Counted from the stretch's first letter, positions 43,179-53,178 are shown. The stretch is DNA of 64,000 nt from Acetatifactor sp. (GCA_029055435.1 JAIDDH010000069.1:1-64000); one strand, 5' to 3'. The notes: a model not told the origin generated them from the sequence alone. Numbers and translations: made by a program.

Positions 43179-44117
43179 ATGAGTAGAATTTATACGAAAG
43201 CTACAGAATTGATTGGACATACGCCCCTTTTAAAGGTGGAAAATTACAGCCGGGCGGAGGGTATTGACAATGTGACTCTGCTGGCGAAGCTGGAATATCT
43301 GAATCCTGCAGGCAGTGTGAAGGACAGAGTAGCGTTGGCTATGATTGAGGATGCGGAGAAGAAAGGGATTGTCAAAGAGGGTTCGGTTATCATTGAGCCC
43401 ACTTCAGGCAATACGGGCATCGGTCTTGCCAGTGTGGCTGCCGCCAAGGGGTATCGCGCGATTCTCACACTTCCCGAGACTATGAGTGTGGAGCGCAGGA
43501 ATCTGCTGAAGGCATACGGCGCGGAGCTGGTGCTGACGGAGGGCGCCAAGGGAATGAAGGGCGCTATCGCAAAGGCGCAGGAATTGGAGAAATCTATTCC
43601 CGGCGGAGTGATTCTGGGACAGTTTGACAATCCAGCCAATCCCGCGGCGCATGCGGCGTCCACGGGCCCTGAAATCTGGGAGGACACCGATGGTAAGGTA
43701 GATATCTTTGTGGCAGGTGTGGGAACCGGCGGCACAGTCACAGGCGTGGGCACTTACTTAAAGTCCAAGAATCCCAAGATTAAGGTGGTGGCCGTGGAAC
43801 CTACGGACTCCCCCGTGCTTGCCGGCGGACAGCCCGGACCCCATAAGCTGCAGGGAATCGGCGCGGGCTTTGTGCCTTCTGTCCTGAATACACAGGTTTA
43901 TGACGAGATCATCGCTGTGACTACCGAGGAAGCTTTTTCCACAGGACGCGCCATTGCCCGCAAAGAGGGTATTCTGGTGGGCATTAGTTCCGGCGCTGCG
44001 CTCTATGCCGCAGCAGTTCTGGCAAAACGCCCCGAGAATGCAGGCAAGACCATTGTTGCCCTCTTACCCGACTCCGGCGACAGATATCTGTCCACACCTA
44101 TGTTTACTGAGGAATGA
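43179..44117 (+). CDS. cysK: Cysteine synthase A (O-acetylserine sulfhydrylase)
   Basis: Makes cysteine from O-acetylserine and sulfide, using pyridoxal phosphate. The 312 residues match the family. Signatures: the PLP lysine in [10 protein letters not shown] (K about 42), the substrate loop [12 protein letters not shown], the phosphate-binding [10 protein letters not shown] and SSGAALYAA near the C-terminus. ATG 43179 has GGAGG 9 bases before it; the earlier ATG at 43164 does not. First in an operon with a MetNIQ transporter and an Rrf2 regulator, as in CymR-controlled sulfur regulons. There is no serine acetyltransferase gene beside it. Confidence 0.95.
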   Translation: MSRIYTKATELIGHTPLLKVENYSRAEGIDNVTLLAKLEYLNPAGSVKDRVALAMIEDAEKKGIVKEGSVIIEPTSGNTGIGLASVAAAKGYRAILTLPETMSVERRNLLKAYGAELVLTEGAKGMKGAIAKAQELEKSIPGGVILGQFDNPANPAAHAASTGPEIWEDTDGKVDIFVAGVGTGGTVTGVGTYLKSKNPKIKVVAVEPTDSPVLAGGQPGPHKLQGIGAGFVPSVLNTQVYDEIIAVTTEEAFSTGRAIARKEGILVGISSGAALYAAAVLAKRPENAGKTIVALLPDSGDRYLSTPMFTEE

Positions 44118-44211
44118 CTCCGGGGAAAACGGCTCATAGTGCTTGCAGGAATGTCCAAGGCGTGTTAAAATCTTCGGGTAGAGCGGTAGGCTTGCGGAAA
44201 GGAAGAGAGCG

Positions 44212-45219
44212 ATGGAACCGATGATTCGGATACAGAATGTGACTAAAACCTTCATCGGCAAGGGCAATCAGGTGGAAGCGCTGAAGGGCATCAGTCTGGA
44301 TATTCAAAAAGGGGATATTTACGGCATCATCGGTATGAGCGGCGCCGGCAAGTCCACGCTGGTGCGCTGTCTGAACTTTTTGGAGAGGCCCACTGCCGGA
44401 ACGGTGATAATAGAGGACAAGGATCTGTCAGTCCTGCGGGAGCGGGAGCTTCGGCTGGTGCGCACGGAAATCGCCATGATTTTCCAACATTTTAATCTGC
44501 TGATGCAGAGGAATGTGTTGGATAACATCTGTTTTCCAATGGAGATCGTCGGGAAGAAGCGTGCTGACGCGGTCAGGCGGGCAAGAGAACTCTTGAAGAT
44601 TGTGGGACTGGAGGAGAAGGAGACAAGTTACCCCTCCCAGCTCTCCGGCGGACAGAAGCAGCGGGTGGCTATTGCCAGGGCTCTGGCAAACAATCCCAAA
44701 ATTCTGCTCTGCGACGAGGCCACCAGCGCACTGGATCCTGCCACCACGAAAGCGATTCTGGCGCTGCTTCAGCAGATCAACAGGGAATTCGGCATCACCA
44801 TCGTCATCATCACCCATGAGATGAGCGTGGTGCAGGAAATCTGTTCCCATGTGGCTATTATTGACTCAGGAGAACTGGCGGAGCATGGCACGGTGGAGGA
44901 GGTCTTCCGCAGACCCAAATCCAGAGCGGCCAAAGAGCTGGTGTTTATGGGAGACGCCAGGGTGGAGGAGATGGCAGGCAAGCGCTGCATCCGCATTGTG
45001 TTCAGCGAAAATTCGTCTTTTGAACCTGTGATTGCCAACATGGTTCTGGAATGCAAAGCGCCTGTGAATATTCTTCTGGCAGATACGAAAGATATCGGCG
45101 GCATCGCCCACGGGCAGATGATCCTGCAGCTTCCGGAGGATGAGGCTGTAGCGGAACATATGATACAATATCTGCGGGAGAGAAAGCTTGTGGTGGAGGA
45201 GGTGGAGTCCTATGTCTGA
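44212..45219 (+). CDS. metN: Methionine ABC transporter ATP-binding protein
   Basis: The cytoplasmic ATPase of a D/L-methionine importer, 335 residues. Walker A is GMSGAGKST (41-49), the signature LSGGQKQRVAIARA, Walker B ILLCDEATSALDP and the H-loop ITHEMSVVQ. The C-terminal NIL regulatory domain (about 260-335, RCIRIVFSENSSFEPVIANM onward) marks it as MetN and gives feedback inhibition in known relatives. It overlaps the next gene by eight bases. Confidence 0.93.
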   Translation: MEPMIRIQNVTKTFIGKGNQVEALKGISLDIQKGDIYGIIGMSGAGKSTLVRCLNFLERPTAGTVIIEDKDLSVLRERELRLVRTEIAMIFQHFNLLMQRNVLDNICFPMEIVGKKRADAVRRARELLKIVGLEEKETSYPSQLSGGQKQRVAIARALANNPKILLCDEATSALDPATTKAILALLQQINREFGITIVIITHEMSVVQEICSHVAIIDSGELAEHGTVEEVFRRPKSRAAKELVFMGDARVEEMAGKRCIRIVFSENSSFEPVIANMVLECKAPVNILLADTKDIGGIAHGQMILQLPEDEAVAEHMIQYLRERKLVVEEVESYV

Positions 45220-45889
45220 GCTGATGATTTTTGAACCGGCGATCCTGAAGATGCTGGGAGAGGATATCCTCACCACACTGTATATGACTCTGGCCTCTAC
45301 ATTTCTGGGTTATGTGCTGGGGCTGCCCATGGGAGTGGCTCTTGTGGTCACGGCAAAGGATGGTCTGCGCCCCAACAGAGTGATTTATAAAGTATTGGAT
45401 ATTCTTGCGAATGTTGTGAGAAGTATACCGTTTTTGATTTTATTGATTCTGGTGATCCCTTTGACCAGAGCTATCGTGGGCAAGAGTTATGGTCCCACAG
45501 CCACGGTCGTTCCGCTGACGCTGGCGGCGGCGCCCTTTATCGCCCGTATGGTGGAATCTTCTCTGCTGGAGGTGGAAAAGGGAGTGATTGAGGCGGCTCA
45601 GAGTATGGGAGCCAATCTCTGGACCATCATCACCAAGGTTATGATCGGGGAGGCCCGCATATCCCTCATCACAGGAGCCACGATTGCGCTGGGCACGGTG
45701 CTGGGGTATTCCGCCATGGCCGGTGCCGTGGGCGGCGGCGGTCTGGGAGACACGGCCATTACTTACGGTTATTACCGTTATGAGACAGACATTATGCTGG
45801 TGACGGTACTGCTGCTCATCCTGCTGGTGCAGATTATGCAGTGGGTGGGCACAAAACTTGCCAGAAAGCTGGACAGAAGGGCAAACTGA
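45212..45889 (+). CDS. metI: Methionine ABC transporter permease
   Basis: A membrane permease of 225 residues with five or six membrane segments. The EAA-loop is visible as EAAQSMGANLWTIITKVMIG, and the family beginning is ILTTLYMTLASTFLGYVLGL. The open frame begins at 45188, but the ATG at 45212 follows GGAGGAGG and overlaps the metN stop by eight bases, so it is used. Translation is coupled to metN. Confidence 0.93.
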   Translation: MSELMIFEPAILKMLGEDILTTLYMTLASTFLGYVLGLPMGVALVVTAKDGLRPNRVIYKVLDILANVVRSIPFLILLILVIPLTRAIVGKSYGPTATVVPLTLAAAPFIARMVESSLLEVEKGVIEAAQSMGANLWTIITKVMIGEARISLITGATIALGTVLGYSAMAGAVGGGGLGDTAITYGYYRYETDIMLVTVLLLILLVQIMQWVGTKLARKLDRRAN

Positions 45890-45930
45890 CTGTCTTGCAT
45901 AAATTTCTATATAATGAGGAGGATACTATT

Positions 45931-46752
45931 ATGAAAAAGAACAGGAAAAACAAATGGCTGGCACTGATTGCAGTGGCTGCGCTCGGTGTGAGCGTGCTGT
46001 CCGGCTGCGGAAACAAGGACGACAAGACCATCAAGGTTGCGGCGAGCGCCGTACCTCACGCTGAGCTTCTGGAGCAGGCGAAACCTATTCTGGAGAAGCA
46101 GGGCTACACGCTGGAGATACAGGTATTCAACGATTACGTCCAGCCCAACAATGTGGTGGAAGCAGGTGATTTTGATGCCAATTATTTCCAGCATATTCCT
46201 TATCTGGAGGAGTTCAATGAGAAGCAGGGCACTCATCTGGTAAATGCCGGCAGTATTCATTATGAACCCTTCGGTCTCTATCCGGGGAAGGAATCTGACC
46301 TGGCGAACATTGAAGGGGCCACTATTGCAGTTCCAAATGACACTACCAATGAGGCCAGAGCATTGCTCCTGCTTCAGGAGAATGGCTATATCACGCTGAA
46401 GGAGGGCGTAGGCCTGACTGCCACCGCAGTGGATATCATCGATAATCCTTATAATATCGTATTGGTGGAGCTTGAGGCGGCACAGATTCCCAGAACTCTG
46501 CCCGATGTGTCTTTCGCAATCATGAACGGTAACTACGCTATGGAGGCAGGCTATTCCGTGGCGGGCGATTCACTGGTACATGAGGGCGACGATTCCGAGG
46601 CGACAGTCACCTATGTGAATGTTGTTGCCGTGAAAGAAGGCAATGAGAACAGCGCAAAGATTCAGGCACTTGTGTCTGCGCTGAAGTCCGATGAAGTACA
46701 GCAGTATATTTATGACACTTATAACGGTGGTGTGGTTCCGTTCAATAATTAA
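45931..46752 (+). CDS. metQ: Methionine-binding lipoprotein (MetQ/NlpA family)
   Basis: The extracellular substrate-binding lipoprotein of the importer, 273 residues. The signal peptide and lipobox VLSGC put the lipidated cysteine at about residue 26. The family motif EAGDFDANYFQHIPYLEEFN and the region FGLYPGKESDL are characteristic of NlpA/MetQ. GAGGAGG lies 8 bases ahead of the ATG at 45931. With cysK next door, the transported compound may be methionine or cystine; the sequence alone does not decide. Confidence 0.93.
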   Translation: MKKNRKNKWLALIAVAALGVSVLSGCGNKDDKTIKVAASAVPHAELLEQAKPILEKQGYTLEIQVFNDYVQPNNVVEAGDFDANYFQHIPYLEEFNEKQGTHLVNAGSIHYEPFGLYPGKESDLANIEGATIAVPNDTTNEARALLLLQENGYITLKEGVGLTATAVDIIDNPYNIVLVELEAAQIPRTLPDVSFAIMNGNYAMEAGYSVAGDSLVHEGDDSEATVTYVNVVAVKEGNENSAKIQALVSALKSDEVQQYIYDTYNGGVVPFNN

Positions 46753-46793
46753 GTATTTAAATTCAGTATTCAGTTAAGTAATGGAGAATAGCT

Positions 46794-47234
46794 ATGAAAA
46801 TCTCAACCAGAGGCAGATATGCGGTGCGGGTCATGTTGGATTTGGCACTGCGGGATACGGATACATGTATCAAGGTAAAGGATATTGCCGCCAGTCAGGG
46901 CATTTCTGAAAAATATCTTGAACAGATTATTGCGGCTCTGAGCCGTGCGGGTTATGTGAAGAGCGTCCGCGGTGCGCAGGGCGGATACCGTCTGGCCGGT
47001 GCGCCGGAGGATTATACGGTGGGCATGGTGCTTCGGGCGACGGAAGGGAGCCTGGCTCCGGTGTCCTGCCTGGAGGAGGGGGCGGAAGTCTGTGAGAGAT
47101 GTGATACATGTGAGACCCTGGCTGTCTGGAAGGAGCTCGAGAGGGCTATCAATAACGTGGTAGACGGTGTCACCATTGGGGATTTGGTAAATAACCATAA
47201 ACAGAGGAATGGGGCATTGGACTACAGTATTTAA
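46794..47234 (+). CDS. Rrf2-family regulator with IscR-like cysteines
   Basis: A 146-residue transcription factor. The N-terminal winged helix shows STRGRYAVRVMLDLAL, the helix YLEQIIAALSRAGYV and the wing VRGAQGGYRL. After the wing, cysteines are spaced CLEEGAEVCERCDTCETL, close to the three-cysteine Fe-S site of IscR but with four cysteines. CymR, the known sulfur regulator of this family, lacks such a cluster, so this protein could combine cysteine and Fe-S sensing. It is the last gene of the sulfur operon and precedes the terminator; autoregulation is likely. Confidence 0.88.
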   Translation: MKISTRGRYAVRVMLDLALRDTDTCIKVKDIAASQGISEKYLEQIIAALSRAGYVKSVRGAQGGYRLAGAPEDYTVGMVLRATEGSLAPVSCLEEGAEVCERCDTCETLAVWKELERAINNVVDGVTIGDLVNNHKQRNGALDYSI

Positions 47235-47259
47235 ATGCAATCTGATATGTGAACTATAG

Positions 47260-47297
47260 CTGAGACCGCCGCGGAAGTGATTCCGCGGCGGTCTCAG
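47260..47297 (+). terminator. Strong terminator hairpin after rrf2
   Basis: CTGAGACCGCCGCGGAA and TTCCGCGGCGGTCTCAG form a perfect 17-bp stem with a four-base loop GTGA. The following bases, ACTGTGGTTGTGTTTG, are only moderately T-rich. It ends the sulfur operon. Confidence 0.88.
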
Positions 47298-47304
47298 ACT
47301 GTGG

Positions 47305-47333
47305 TTGTGTTTGGGGGCAAAATAGTATATAAT
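47305..47333 (+). promoter_or_regulatory. Promoter of the MoxR operon
   Basis: TTGTGT (47305-47310), 17-base spacer and TATAAT (47328-47333), just after the terminator and 59 bases before the MoxR start. Confidence 0.7.
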
Positions 47334-47391
47334 CAATTAAAAAGCAATTTCGAAAGTGAAGGCAATATAGCAGGCGAAAGGGAACGGACGG

Positions 47392-48312
47392 ATGAATACG
47401 GAACTGGAACAAATCGTCACGGAAGTCAACAAGGTGGTAAAAGGTAAGGACAGAGTCATACGCAAGGTTCTGGCGGCCGTATTGGCCGGAGGGCATGTGC
47501 TTCTGGAGGATATTCCGGGGGTGGGCAAGACCACGCTGGCTATGGCTCTGGGCAAATCCATGGAGCTCACTTATAAGAGAATGCAGTTTACGCCGGATGT
47601 GCTGCCCAGCGATATCGTGGGATTTACCATGTATAACAGCGGAACCGGCGAGTTTGAATACAGGGAGGGCGCTGTGTTCTGTAATCTGTTTTTGGCGGAT
47701 GAGCTGAACCGAACTTCCTCCAAGACGCAGTCCGCGCTGCTGGAGGTGATGGAGGAGTCCAGAGTGACGGTGGACGGTGTGGCGCACGCGCTGCCCAGAC
47801 CTTTTACAGTTATCGCCACTGAGAATCCTTTCGGTTCCTCGGGTACACAATTGCTTCCAGAATCCCAGCTGGATCGATTTCTGATTTGCCTGAATATGGG
47901 ATATCCCTCCCATGAGGCGGCGGTAGATATTCTGAAGGGCAGCGCCGGCAGGGATTTGGATATGGTGCAGAGTGTCATCACGGTGGAGCGGCTGATGGAG
48001 CTGCGCAGACAGGCGGACGAGCTCCATGTGGAGGCCAATATCTATGAATATCTGATCAATCTCACGGAGGCCACAAGAAAGGATTCCCGCATTGCGCTGG
48101 GAGTCAGTCCCCGGGGAAGCATTGCGCTGCTCAAGATGGCCAGAGCCATGGCGCTGATGCGGGGAGGAGAGTATGTGATTCCCGAGGATGTGCTGGCTGT
48201 GATAGAGGATGTCTGGAGACATCGCATTCACCTGAACGCCAGAGCCCGGGCGGAGGGCATGGATGTGTCGGATGTGATTCTGGAGATTACGGAAAGGATA
48301 CAGGCAGTCTGA
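47392..48312 (+). CDS. MoxR family AAA+ ATPase
   Basis: A cytoplasmic AAA+ chaperone-like ATPase of 306 residues. Walker A is GVGKTT (43-48), Walker B is LFLADELNRTSSKTQSALLE, sensor 1 is FTVIATENP, and the conserved GSSGTQLLPESQLDRF is present. Members work with DUF58 and transglutaminase partners in membrane-associated assembly or maturation tasks. Here the partners follow directly: the DUF58 gene starts one base before this gene ends. Confidence 0.92.
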   Translation: MNTELEQIVTEVNKVVKGKDRVIRKVLAAVLAGGHVLLEDIPGVGKTTLAMALGKSMELTYKRMQFTPDVLPSDIVGFTMYNSGTGEFEYREGAVFCNLFLADELNRTSSKTQSALLEVMEESRVTVDGVAHALPRPFTVIATENPFGSSGTQLLPESQLDRFLICLNMGYPSHEAAVDILKGSAGRDLDMVQSVITVERLMELRRQADELHVEANIYEYLINLTEATRKDSRIALGVSPRGSIALLKMARAMALMRGGEYVIPEDVLAVIEDVWRHRIHLNARARAEGMDVSDVILEITERIQAV

Positions 48313-49343
48313 TGGAGAAAAAGCTGAGACTGAATATAAAGGGAGTCCTGCGGTTTGTAATCCTGCTGGGTGTGGTGTTATGGCTGTGGAGCTTTTTTCG
48401 CAGCTATACGCTCTTTTTGGCATTGATTCTCATGATGGGCAGTGTACTGGTCTCGGCTCTGCTTTTATGGCGTGGCAGAAATATGATTCGGGCGGAGGCG
48501 GTACTGCCTCCGGACAGAGTGGGAAGAGGAACGCCCTTTTCCTTTAGCCTGAAGGTGAGCAATCCGGGGAGATTTGCCGGATTTTCCGCAGACGTCACAT
48601 ACAGCAGAAGTAATGTATTTACCGGATATTCAGAGAGGGAGACGGCGCATTTTTGGACTGCCCCCATAAGCGGCAGCGGGCATGACGGTCTTTTGAGCAG
48701 TCAGTATGCGGGGCGCGTGGAGGTATGCATTGAGGAATTTCGGGTCTATGACCTGTTCCATATTTTTTATTTGTTAGATAGTGAAAAAACTAACGCAGGC
48801 GTGGTCGTCTGGCCGGGTTTCTCTGATGCTGAGGCTCCAGAGAAACCAAGTGACTGCGTGGAGGGCTTTCCCGACGAGAATGAGAGCAGGAGGCGGGGGA
48901 CGGATTATAATCCCGAATATGAGATCAGAGAGTATATTCCGGGGGATGCGCTGAAGAGTATCCACTGGAAGCTGTCTGCCAAACAGGGGAAGATGATGGT
49001 GCGGGAGCGCCTGGCTACAGGGCATGAAATCATCCATGTGTTGCTGCCTCTGGGAGAGGACAGGAAACTGAACGATGATCTTGTGGAGGCAATGTACGGA
49101 GTGTGCAGATTGCTGCTGGACGGCGATTATCCCGTCCAGCTTTACTGGCCGGGGCGTGGGGACACGTTGCAGAGCCGTTTTATGATCGAACAGGGAGAAT
49201 TGGAGAATACGCTGGTAGAAATCTTAAGCGACAGAGGTTTTCATCCGGTGGGCCGCGCACAGGAGCAGATGGCTGTGGAACATCCGGGCGCCGCTTATAT
49301 ACTGATTCAGACAGGAGCATACAAGGGTGCATATATTCGGTAG
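48312..49343 (+). CDS. DUF58 domain protein
   Basis: A 343-residue protein with two N-terminal hydrophobic segments (about 10-29 and 32-54), then an extended domain. The DUF58 core at the C-side shows the RRRGTDYNPEYEIREYIPGDALK block and IHWKLSAKQGKMMVRE; a VWA-like fold follows. DUF58 proteins occur with MoxR ATPases and are membrane-bound with the core inside the cell. It overlaps the transglutaminase gene by 17 bases. Confidence 0.88.
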   Translation: MEKKLRLNIKGVLRFVILLGVVLWLWSFFRSYTLFLALILMMGSVLVSALLLWRGRNMIRAEAVLPPDRVGRGTPFSFSLKVSNPGRFAGFSADVTYSRSNVFTGYSERETAHFWTAPISGSGHDGLLSSQYAGRVEVCIEEFRVYDLFHIFYLLDSEKTNAGVVVWPGFSDAEAPEKPSDCVEGFPDENESRRRGTDYNPEYEIREYIPGDALKSIHWKLSAKQGKMMVRERLATGHEIIHVLLPLGEDRKLNDDLVEAMYGVCRLLLDGDYPVQLYWPGRGDTLQSRFMIEQGELENTLVEILSDRGFHPVGRAQEQMAVEHPGAAYILIQTGAYKGAYIR

Positions 49344-51573
49344 AAAAAAGCAGGAGCATCACTCGGAGCTGACTCTCGTACAGGAGCAGAAAACTAAATA
49401 TGATTTTTGGGCGGTGCCGGCGAAAGCCCTGTTGATTTTTCTGTTGGTCTACGGCGCTCTGGGAGGTTTTTTGTCCGCCTATGAGATAGAGTATAATAAA
49501 GGTCTGTGCATGCTGGGCGTGTTCGGGCTTGCACTGATTCTGAGCGCGGTTTATGAGACGCGCAGAAGATGGCTGACCAATCTGGCAAGTATTGTTCTCT
49601 TCGGTATGTACCTCTATATAGCGGCCACGAATTACTGGGTCATCAACAGTGGTTATTACGCTATTTTGAACCGGATTAACACAGTGGCCAGGCAGAAGCT
49701 GAATCTTGTAAACAGTACGGAATACGTTCTGCGGATTGAGGAGCAATATACTACTGTCACGGTGTTTGCTTTGTTTTTGAGCATGGTGGGAGTGATTCTG
49801 CTCAATATTCAGCTGCAGAACAAATGCAGCCTGTTCAAGATACTTCTGGTGACATTTACGCCTTATATCATTCCTCTTTATTTTGAGTTGTCACCGTCAC
49901 TGATTTATCTGCTCTTTTTGTTTGTCGGATATGTGGCTGTGGCCGTGCTGCAGGGGGGCAGAGCCCGGGAGTATTTGTCGAGACAGATACGATACACACT
50001 ACCGCTTGCGGCGCTGGTGGGAGTTTTACTGGTGCGGTCTGTGACATTTTTATTGCCGGAGACAGCATATAACAGTATGGTGTCGGCCAGTGCGGCGCGG
50101 GAGGCGTCAGAAGCCAGGGTGAGTAATCTGGTACAGTTTGGTCTGATGTCTCTGTTTGGGCAGGGCAGCACGGGCGCCGGTATCAGCGGAGGAAGGCTCA
50201 GCCGGGGCGCTGCAGTCATGCCGAGCTATGAGACGGATCTAATTGTGCGCTATACGCCCTACAGCTTTGCCCCAGTGTATCTGAAGGCTTTTACCGGCCG
50301 GGATTATCAGGGCATGATCTGGACGAGAGCAGACGACGAGGGAGCGGATGACGGCCGGATGAAGGACACGGTGGAGAGCCGCCGGCAGACTTATGCGGCA
50401 AATCCCGACCGACAGGGCAGGGGTGTTATGTCGGTAGAGCGGGTGGGAGCCTCGAAACTGTACGAGTACCGTCCGTATTATACCGGTTATGCCAGTTACG
50501 ATGCTGTGTGGACAAAGGATGCAGTAGAGTCGTCTGCCTATCAGTATTATTATTATCCTGCGGTGGGTTGGGTGTATGATTCCTGTGCGAGAGATCTGAC
50601 TGCGGATGCGGTGGATGAGGCCTATCTGTCCGTGCCGGCCAGTTGCAGGAAGGCTGTACAGAGGGTGTGTAATACAGCGGAATTTGAGGGGACGGCCGAG
50701 GAGATTGCGGCTCAGATTACGGATTATTTCCAGGAAAATTATTCCTACACCCTGCGCCCTGGCTGGTATTATGGAAGTCCTGATTACATTACACATTTTT
50801 TGTTGGAGAGCAGAAGAGGGTACTGTTCCCATTTTGCCTCTGCGGCTACCATGCTGTTCCGCAATATGGGGGTTCCTGCGCGGTATGCGGAGGGCTATGC
50901 ATTCTCTTACGCGGACGTGGTGGAGAACGGCATATTGGTGGAAGGCGAGGCATATGAGGATTATTATGACGGCTATGCGCCTCTTGGAAAGACGGCTCTG
51001 GTGGAGATGGAGATTCCCGATGCCTATGCCCATGCATGGGTGGAGATTTATGTGGAGAATAAAGGCTGGATTGTGGTAGATCCCACGCCATCTTCCGCGG
51101 AGGAGAATACTACCTCATTCTGGGATGCTTTCCTGAATGCGGACGGCGATGACTCGGATCTGGATATCGGAGAGAACAATCTGGGGACTTATCTGGAGAC
51201 AGCTCTGGGCGGTGCCAGCGTGGTGCTGCTGGTTATAGTCATACTTTTTGCTGTTATTTTCCTGGCGCGCAGAATTTTACGCTGGAGAAGAGAAAGGGCG
51301 CTGCCGGAGAGAGAACAGGTTCAGTTGGAATACCAGCGGATACAGCGGTATCTGGCAGGGAAGAGCAAAAATTACCGGGTGCTTCGCACTCTGAGGGAAC
51401 AGCTTGACTGGATAAGGGCGCATTATAGTCTGGAGATTGCGGAGGAACAGGAACAGGCACTCTATCAGGCATTTTTTGCCGGGGAGACAGCCTGCGACTG
51501 CGGGGAATTGCGCAGAGAGCTGAAAAGGCTTAGAACTGCGCTGAGATGGCGGCCCCTGAAAGAAAAGCAATAA
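49327..51573 (+). CDS. Transglutaminase-like membrane protein (TgpA-like)
   Basis: A 748-residue protein. The N-terminal half has about seven membrane segments (to about residue 240), followed by an outside region. The transglutaminase core has the cysteine nucleophile in RRGYCSHFASAATMLFRN, the histidine in YAHAWVEIYVE and the aspartate in WIVVDPTPS. A further membrane segment lies at about 625-645, with a charged helical cytoplasmic tail. The active site faces outside, where it may act on the cell wall or surface proteins. GTG 49327 is used because AGGAG ends 9 bases upstream. It forms a typical operon with MoxR and DUF58. Confidence 0.88.
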   Translation: MHIFGRKKQEHHSELTLVQEQKTKYDFWAVPAKALLIFLLVYGALGGFLSAYEIEYNKGLCMLGVFGLALILSAVYETRRRWLTNLASIVLFGMYLYIAATNYWVINSGYYAILNRINTVARQKLNLVNSTEYVLRIEEQYTTVTVFALFLSMVGVILLNIQLQNKCSLFKILLVTFTPYIIPLYFELSPSLIYLLFLFVGYVAVAVLQGGRAREYLSRQIRYTLPLAALVGVLLVRSVTFLLPETAYNSMVSASAAREASEARVSNLVQFGLMSLFGQGSTGAGISGGRLSRGAAVMPSYETDLIVRYTPYSFAPVYLKAFTGRDYQGMIWTRADDEGADDGRMKDTVESRRQTYAANPDRQGRGVMSVERVGASKLYEYRPYYTGYASYDAVWTKDAVESSAYQYYYYPAVGWVYDSCARDLTADAVDEAYLSVPASCRKAVQRVCNTAEFEGTAEEIAAQITDYFQENYSYTLRPGWYYGSPDYITHFLLESRRGYCSHFASAATMLFRNMGVPARYAEGYAFSYADVVENGILVEGEAYEDYYDGYAPLGKTALVEMEIPDAYAHAWVEIYVENKGWIVVDPTPSSAEENTTSFWDAFLNADGDDSDLDIGENNLGTYLETALGGASVVLLVIVILFAVIFLARRILRWRRERALPEREQVQLEYQRIQRYLAGKSKNYRVLRTLREQLDWIRAHYSLEIAEEQEQALYQAFFAGETACDCGELRRELKRLRTALRWRPLKEKQ

Positions 51574-51621
51574 TAATCGTAGAATCATCAGCCGCGTCGG
51601 CGGCGGAGAGGAAGGAGAGAC

Positions 51622-53094
51622 ATGTTGTATATTGGTGTGGATTTGGGGACTTCAGCAGTGAAACTTCTGCTCATGGATTCCCAAGGGGGGATTCAGAAGA
51701 TTGTGTCGCGGACATATCCTTTGGAATTTCCGGAGCCCGGCTGGTCGGAGCAGAATCCTTACGACTGGTGGGAGCAGACAAAAGACGGAATCCGGGAGTT
51801 GCTGCAGGACGCGGACGGCTCGCAGGTGGCGGGCATCAGCTTTGGCGGGCAGATGCATGGACTGGTGATGCTGGATGCAAAGGATGAGGTGATCCGCCCT
51901 GCTATTCTCTGGAATGACGGGAGAAGCGCTGCGGAGTGTGAGTATCTGAATGAGACGGTCGGCAGGGAGAAGCTGTCTTCCTGCACGGCAAATATTGCCT
52001 TTGCCGGGTTTACGGCCCCTAAAATTCTCTGGGTGAAAAACAGAGAGCCGGAGCATTTTGCGAGGATTGCGAAGATCATGCTGCCGAAGGATTATCTCGC
52101 CTACAGACTTACCGGCGTCCACTGCACGGATGTGTCGGATGCTTCGGGCATGTTGCTGTTTGATGTGAAGAACCGCTGCTGGTCCAAGGAGATGTGTGAG
52201 ATTTGCGGCGTAGAAGAGAGCTGGCTTCCCCGCTGCTATGAGAGCTATGAGAAAGTGGGAACGGTGCTCCCCGAGGTGGCCCGGGAGCTTGGGCTGTCTG
52301 CGGACTGTGTGGTTGCGGCGGGAGCTGGGGACAATGCGGCGGCTGCCGTGGGGACAGGCACTGTGGGAGACGGAAGCTGCAATATCTCTCTGGGTACCAG
52401 CGGAACGATTTTTATCTCCTCGAAGGAGTTTGGTGTGGACAGATACAATGCTCTGCATTCTTTTGCCCATGCGGACGGCAGTTATCATCTCATGGGCTGT
52501 ATGCTCAGCGCCGCCTCCTGTAACAAGTGGTGGATGGAGGAGATACTGCGGACCGGCGAATACGATGTCGAGCAGTGTGACATCACGGCGCAACGGCTGG
52601 GGGAGAATAAAGTATATTTTCTGCCCTATCTCATGGGAGAGCGTTCACCGCACAATGACCCGAAGGCAAGGAGTGTCTTTATCGGTATGACAATGGATAC
52701 CGGAAGAGCCGATATGACCCAGGCTGTGCTGGAGGGTGTCGCCTTTGCGCTGCGGGATTCTCTGGAGGTTGCAAGGTCTCTGGGCATTTGTCCCGAGCGC
52801 ACCAAAATCTGCGGGGGCGGGGCCAAGAGTCCTCTCTGGAAGAAAATGATAGCCAATATTCTGAATTTAAAGGTGGATGTGCTGGAGAACGAGGAGGGAC
52901 CCGCGCTGGGAGGCGCCATGCTGGCGGCGGTGGCCTGCGGAGAATACCCTTCTGTGGAGGCGGCAGCCCGCGCTGTGGTAAAGGTGGCGGAGACCATAGA
53001 GCCGGAGCCTGCGCTGGTAGAAAAATATAACATATGTTATCAGAAATTCAAAGAAATCTATCCCGCATGCAAAAAGATATATGAAATATTGTGA
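51622..53094 (+). CDS. xylB: Xylulokinase-like FGGY sugar kinase
   Basis: An ATP-dependent kinase of 490 residues that phosphorylates D-xylulose or a related ketose. FGGY hallmarks are the N-terminal phosphate loop GVDLGTSAVKLLL, the substrate-binding GISFGGQMHGLVML with the conserved aspartate in WNDGR, and the C-terminal ATP site GGGAKSPLWKKM and GPALGGAMLAAV. The MHGL pattern favours xylulokinase. It precedes a sugar isomerase gene by 85 bases, so the pair converts an aldose to a phosphorylated ketose. The exact sugar is uncertain. Confidence 0.88.
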   Translation: MLYIGVDLGTSAVKLLLMDSQGGIQKIVSRTYPLEFPEPGWSEQNPYDWWEQTKDGIRELLQDADGSQVAGISFGGQMHGLVMLDAKDEVIRPAILWNDGRSAAECEYLNETVGREKLSSCTANIAFAGFTAPKILWVKNREPEHFARIAKIMLPKDYLAYRLTGVHCTDVSDASGMLLFDVKNRCWSKEMCEICGVEESWLPRCYESYEKVGTVLPEVARELGLSADCVVAAGAGDNAAAAVGTGTVGDGSCNISLGTSGTIFISSKEFGVDRYNALHSFAHADGSYHLMGCMLSAASCNKWWMEEILRTGEYDVEQCDITAQRLGENKVYFLPYLMGERSPHNDPKARSVFIGMTMDTGRADMTQAVLEGVAFALRDSLEVARSLGICPERTKICGGGAKSPLWKKMIANILNLKVDVLENEEGPALGGAMLAAVACGEYPSVEAAARAVVKVAETIEPEPALVEKYNICYQKFKEIYPACKKIYEIL

Positions 53095-53178
53095 TTCATG
53101 GCCGTGAAGCCAATGCAGCAGCATGAAAAGCAAAGTTAAAAATCATAATTAAAAAATAAATAACAGGAGGAATGTATT

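Noticed and set aside
47254..48423. 389-residue minus-strand frame opposite the MoxR gene
   Set aside because: It is rich in histidine, arginine and glutamine, as is usual for shadows of GC-rich genes, has no domain, and crosses the terminator and the MoxR promoter.
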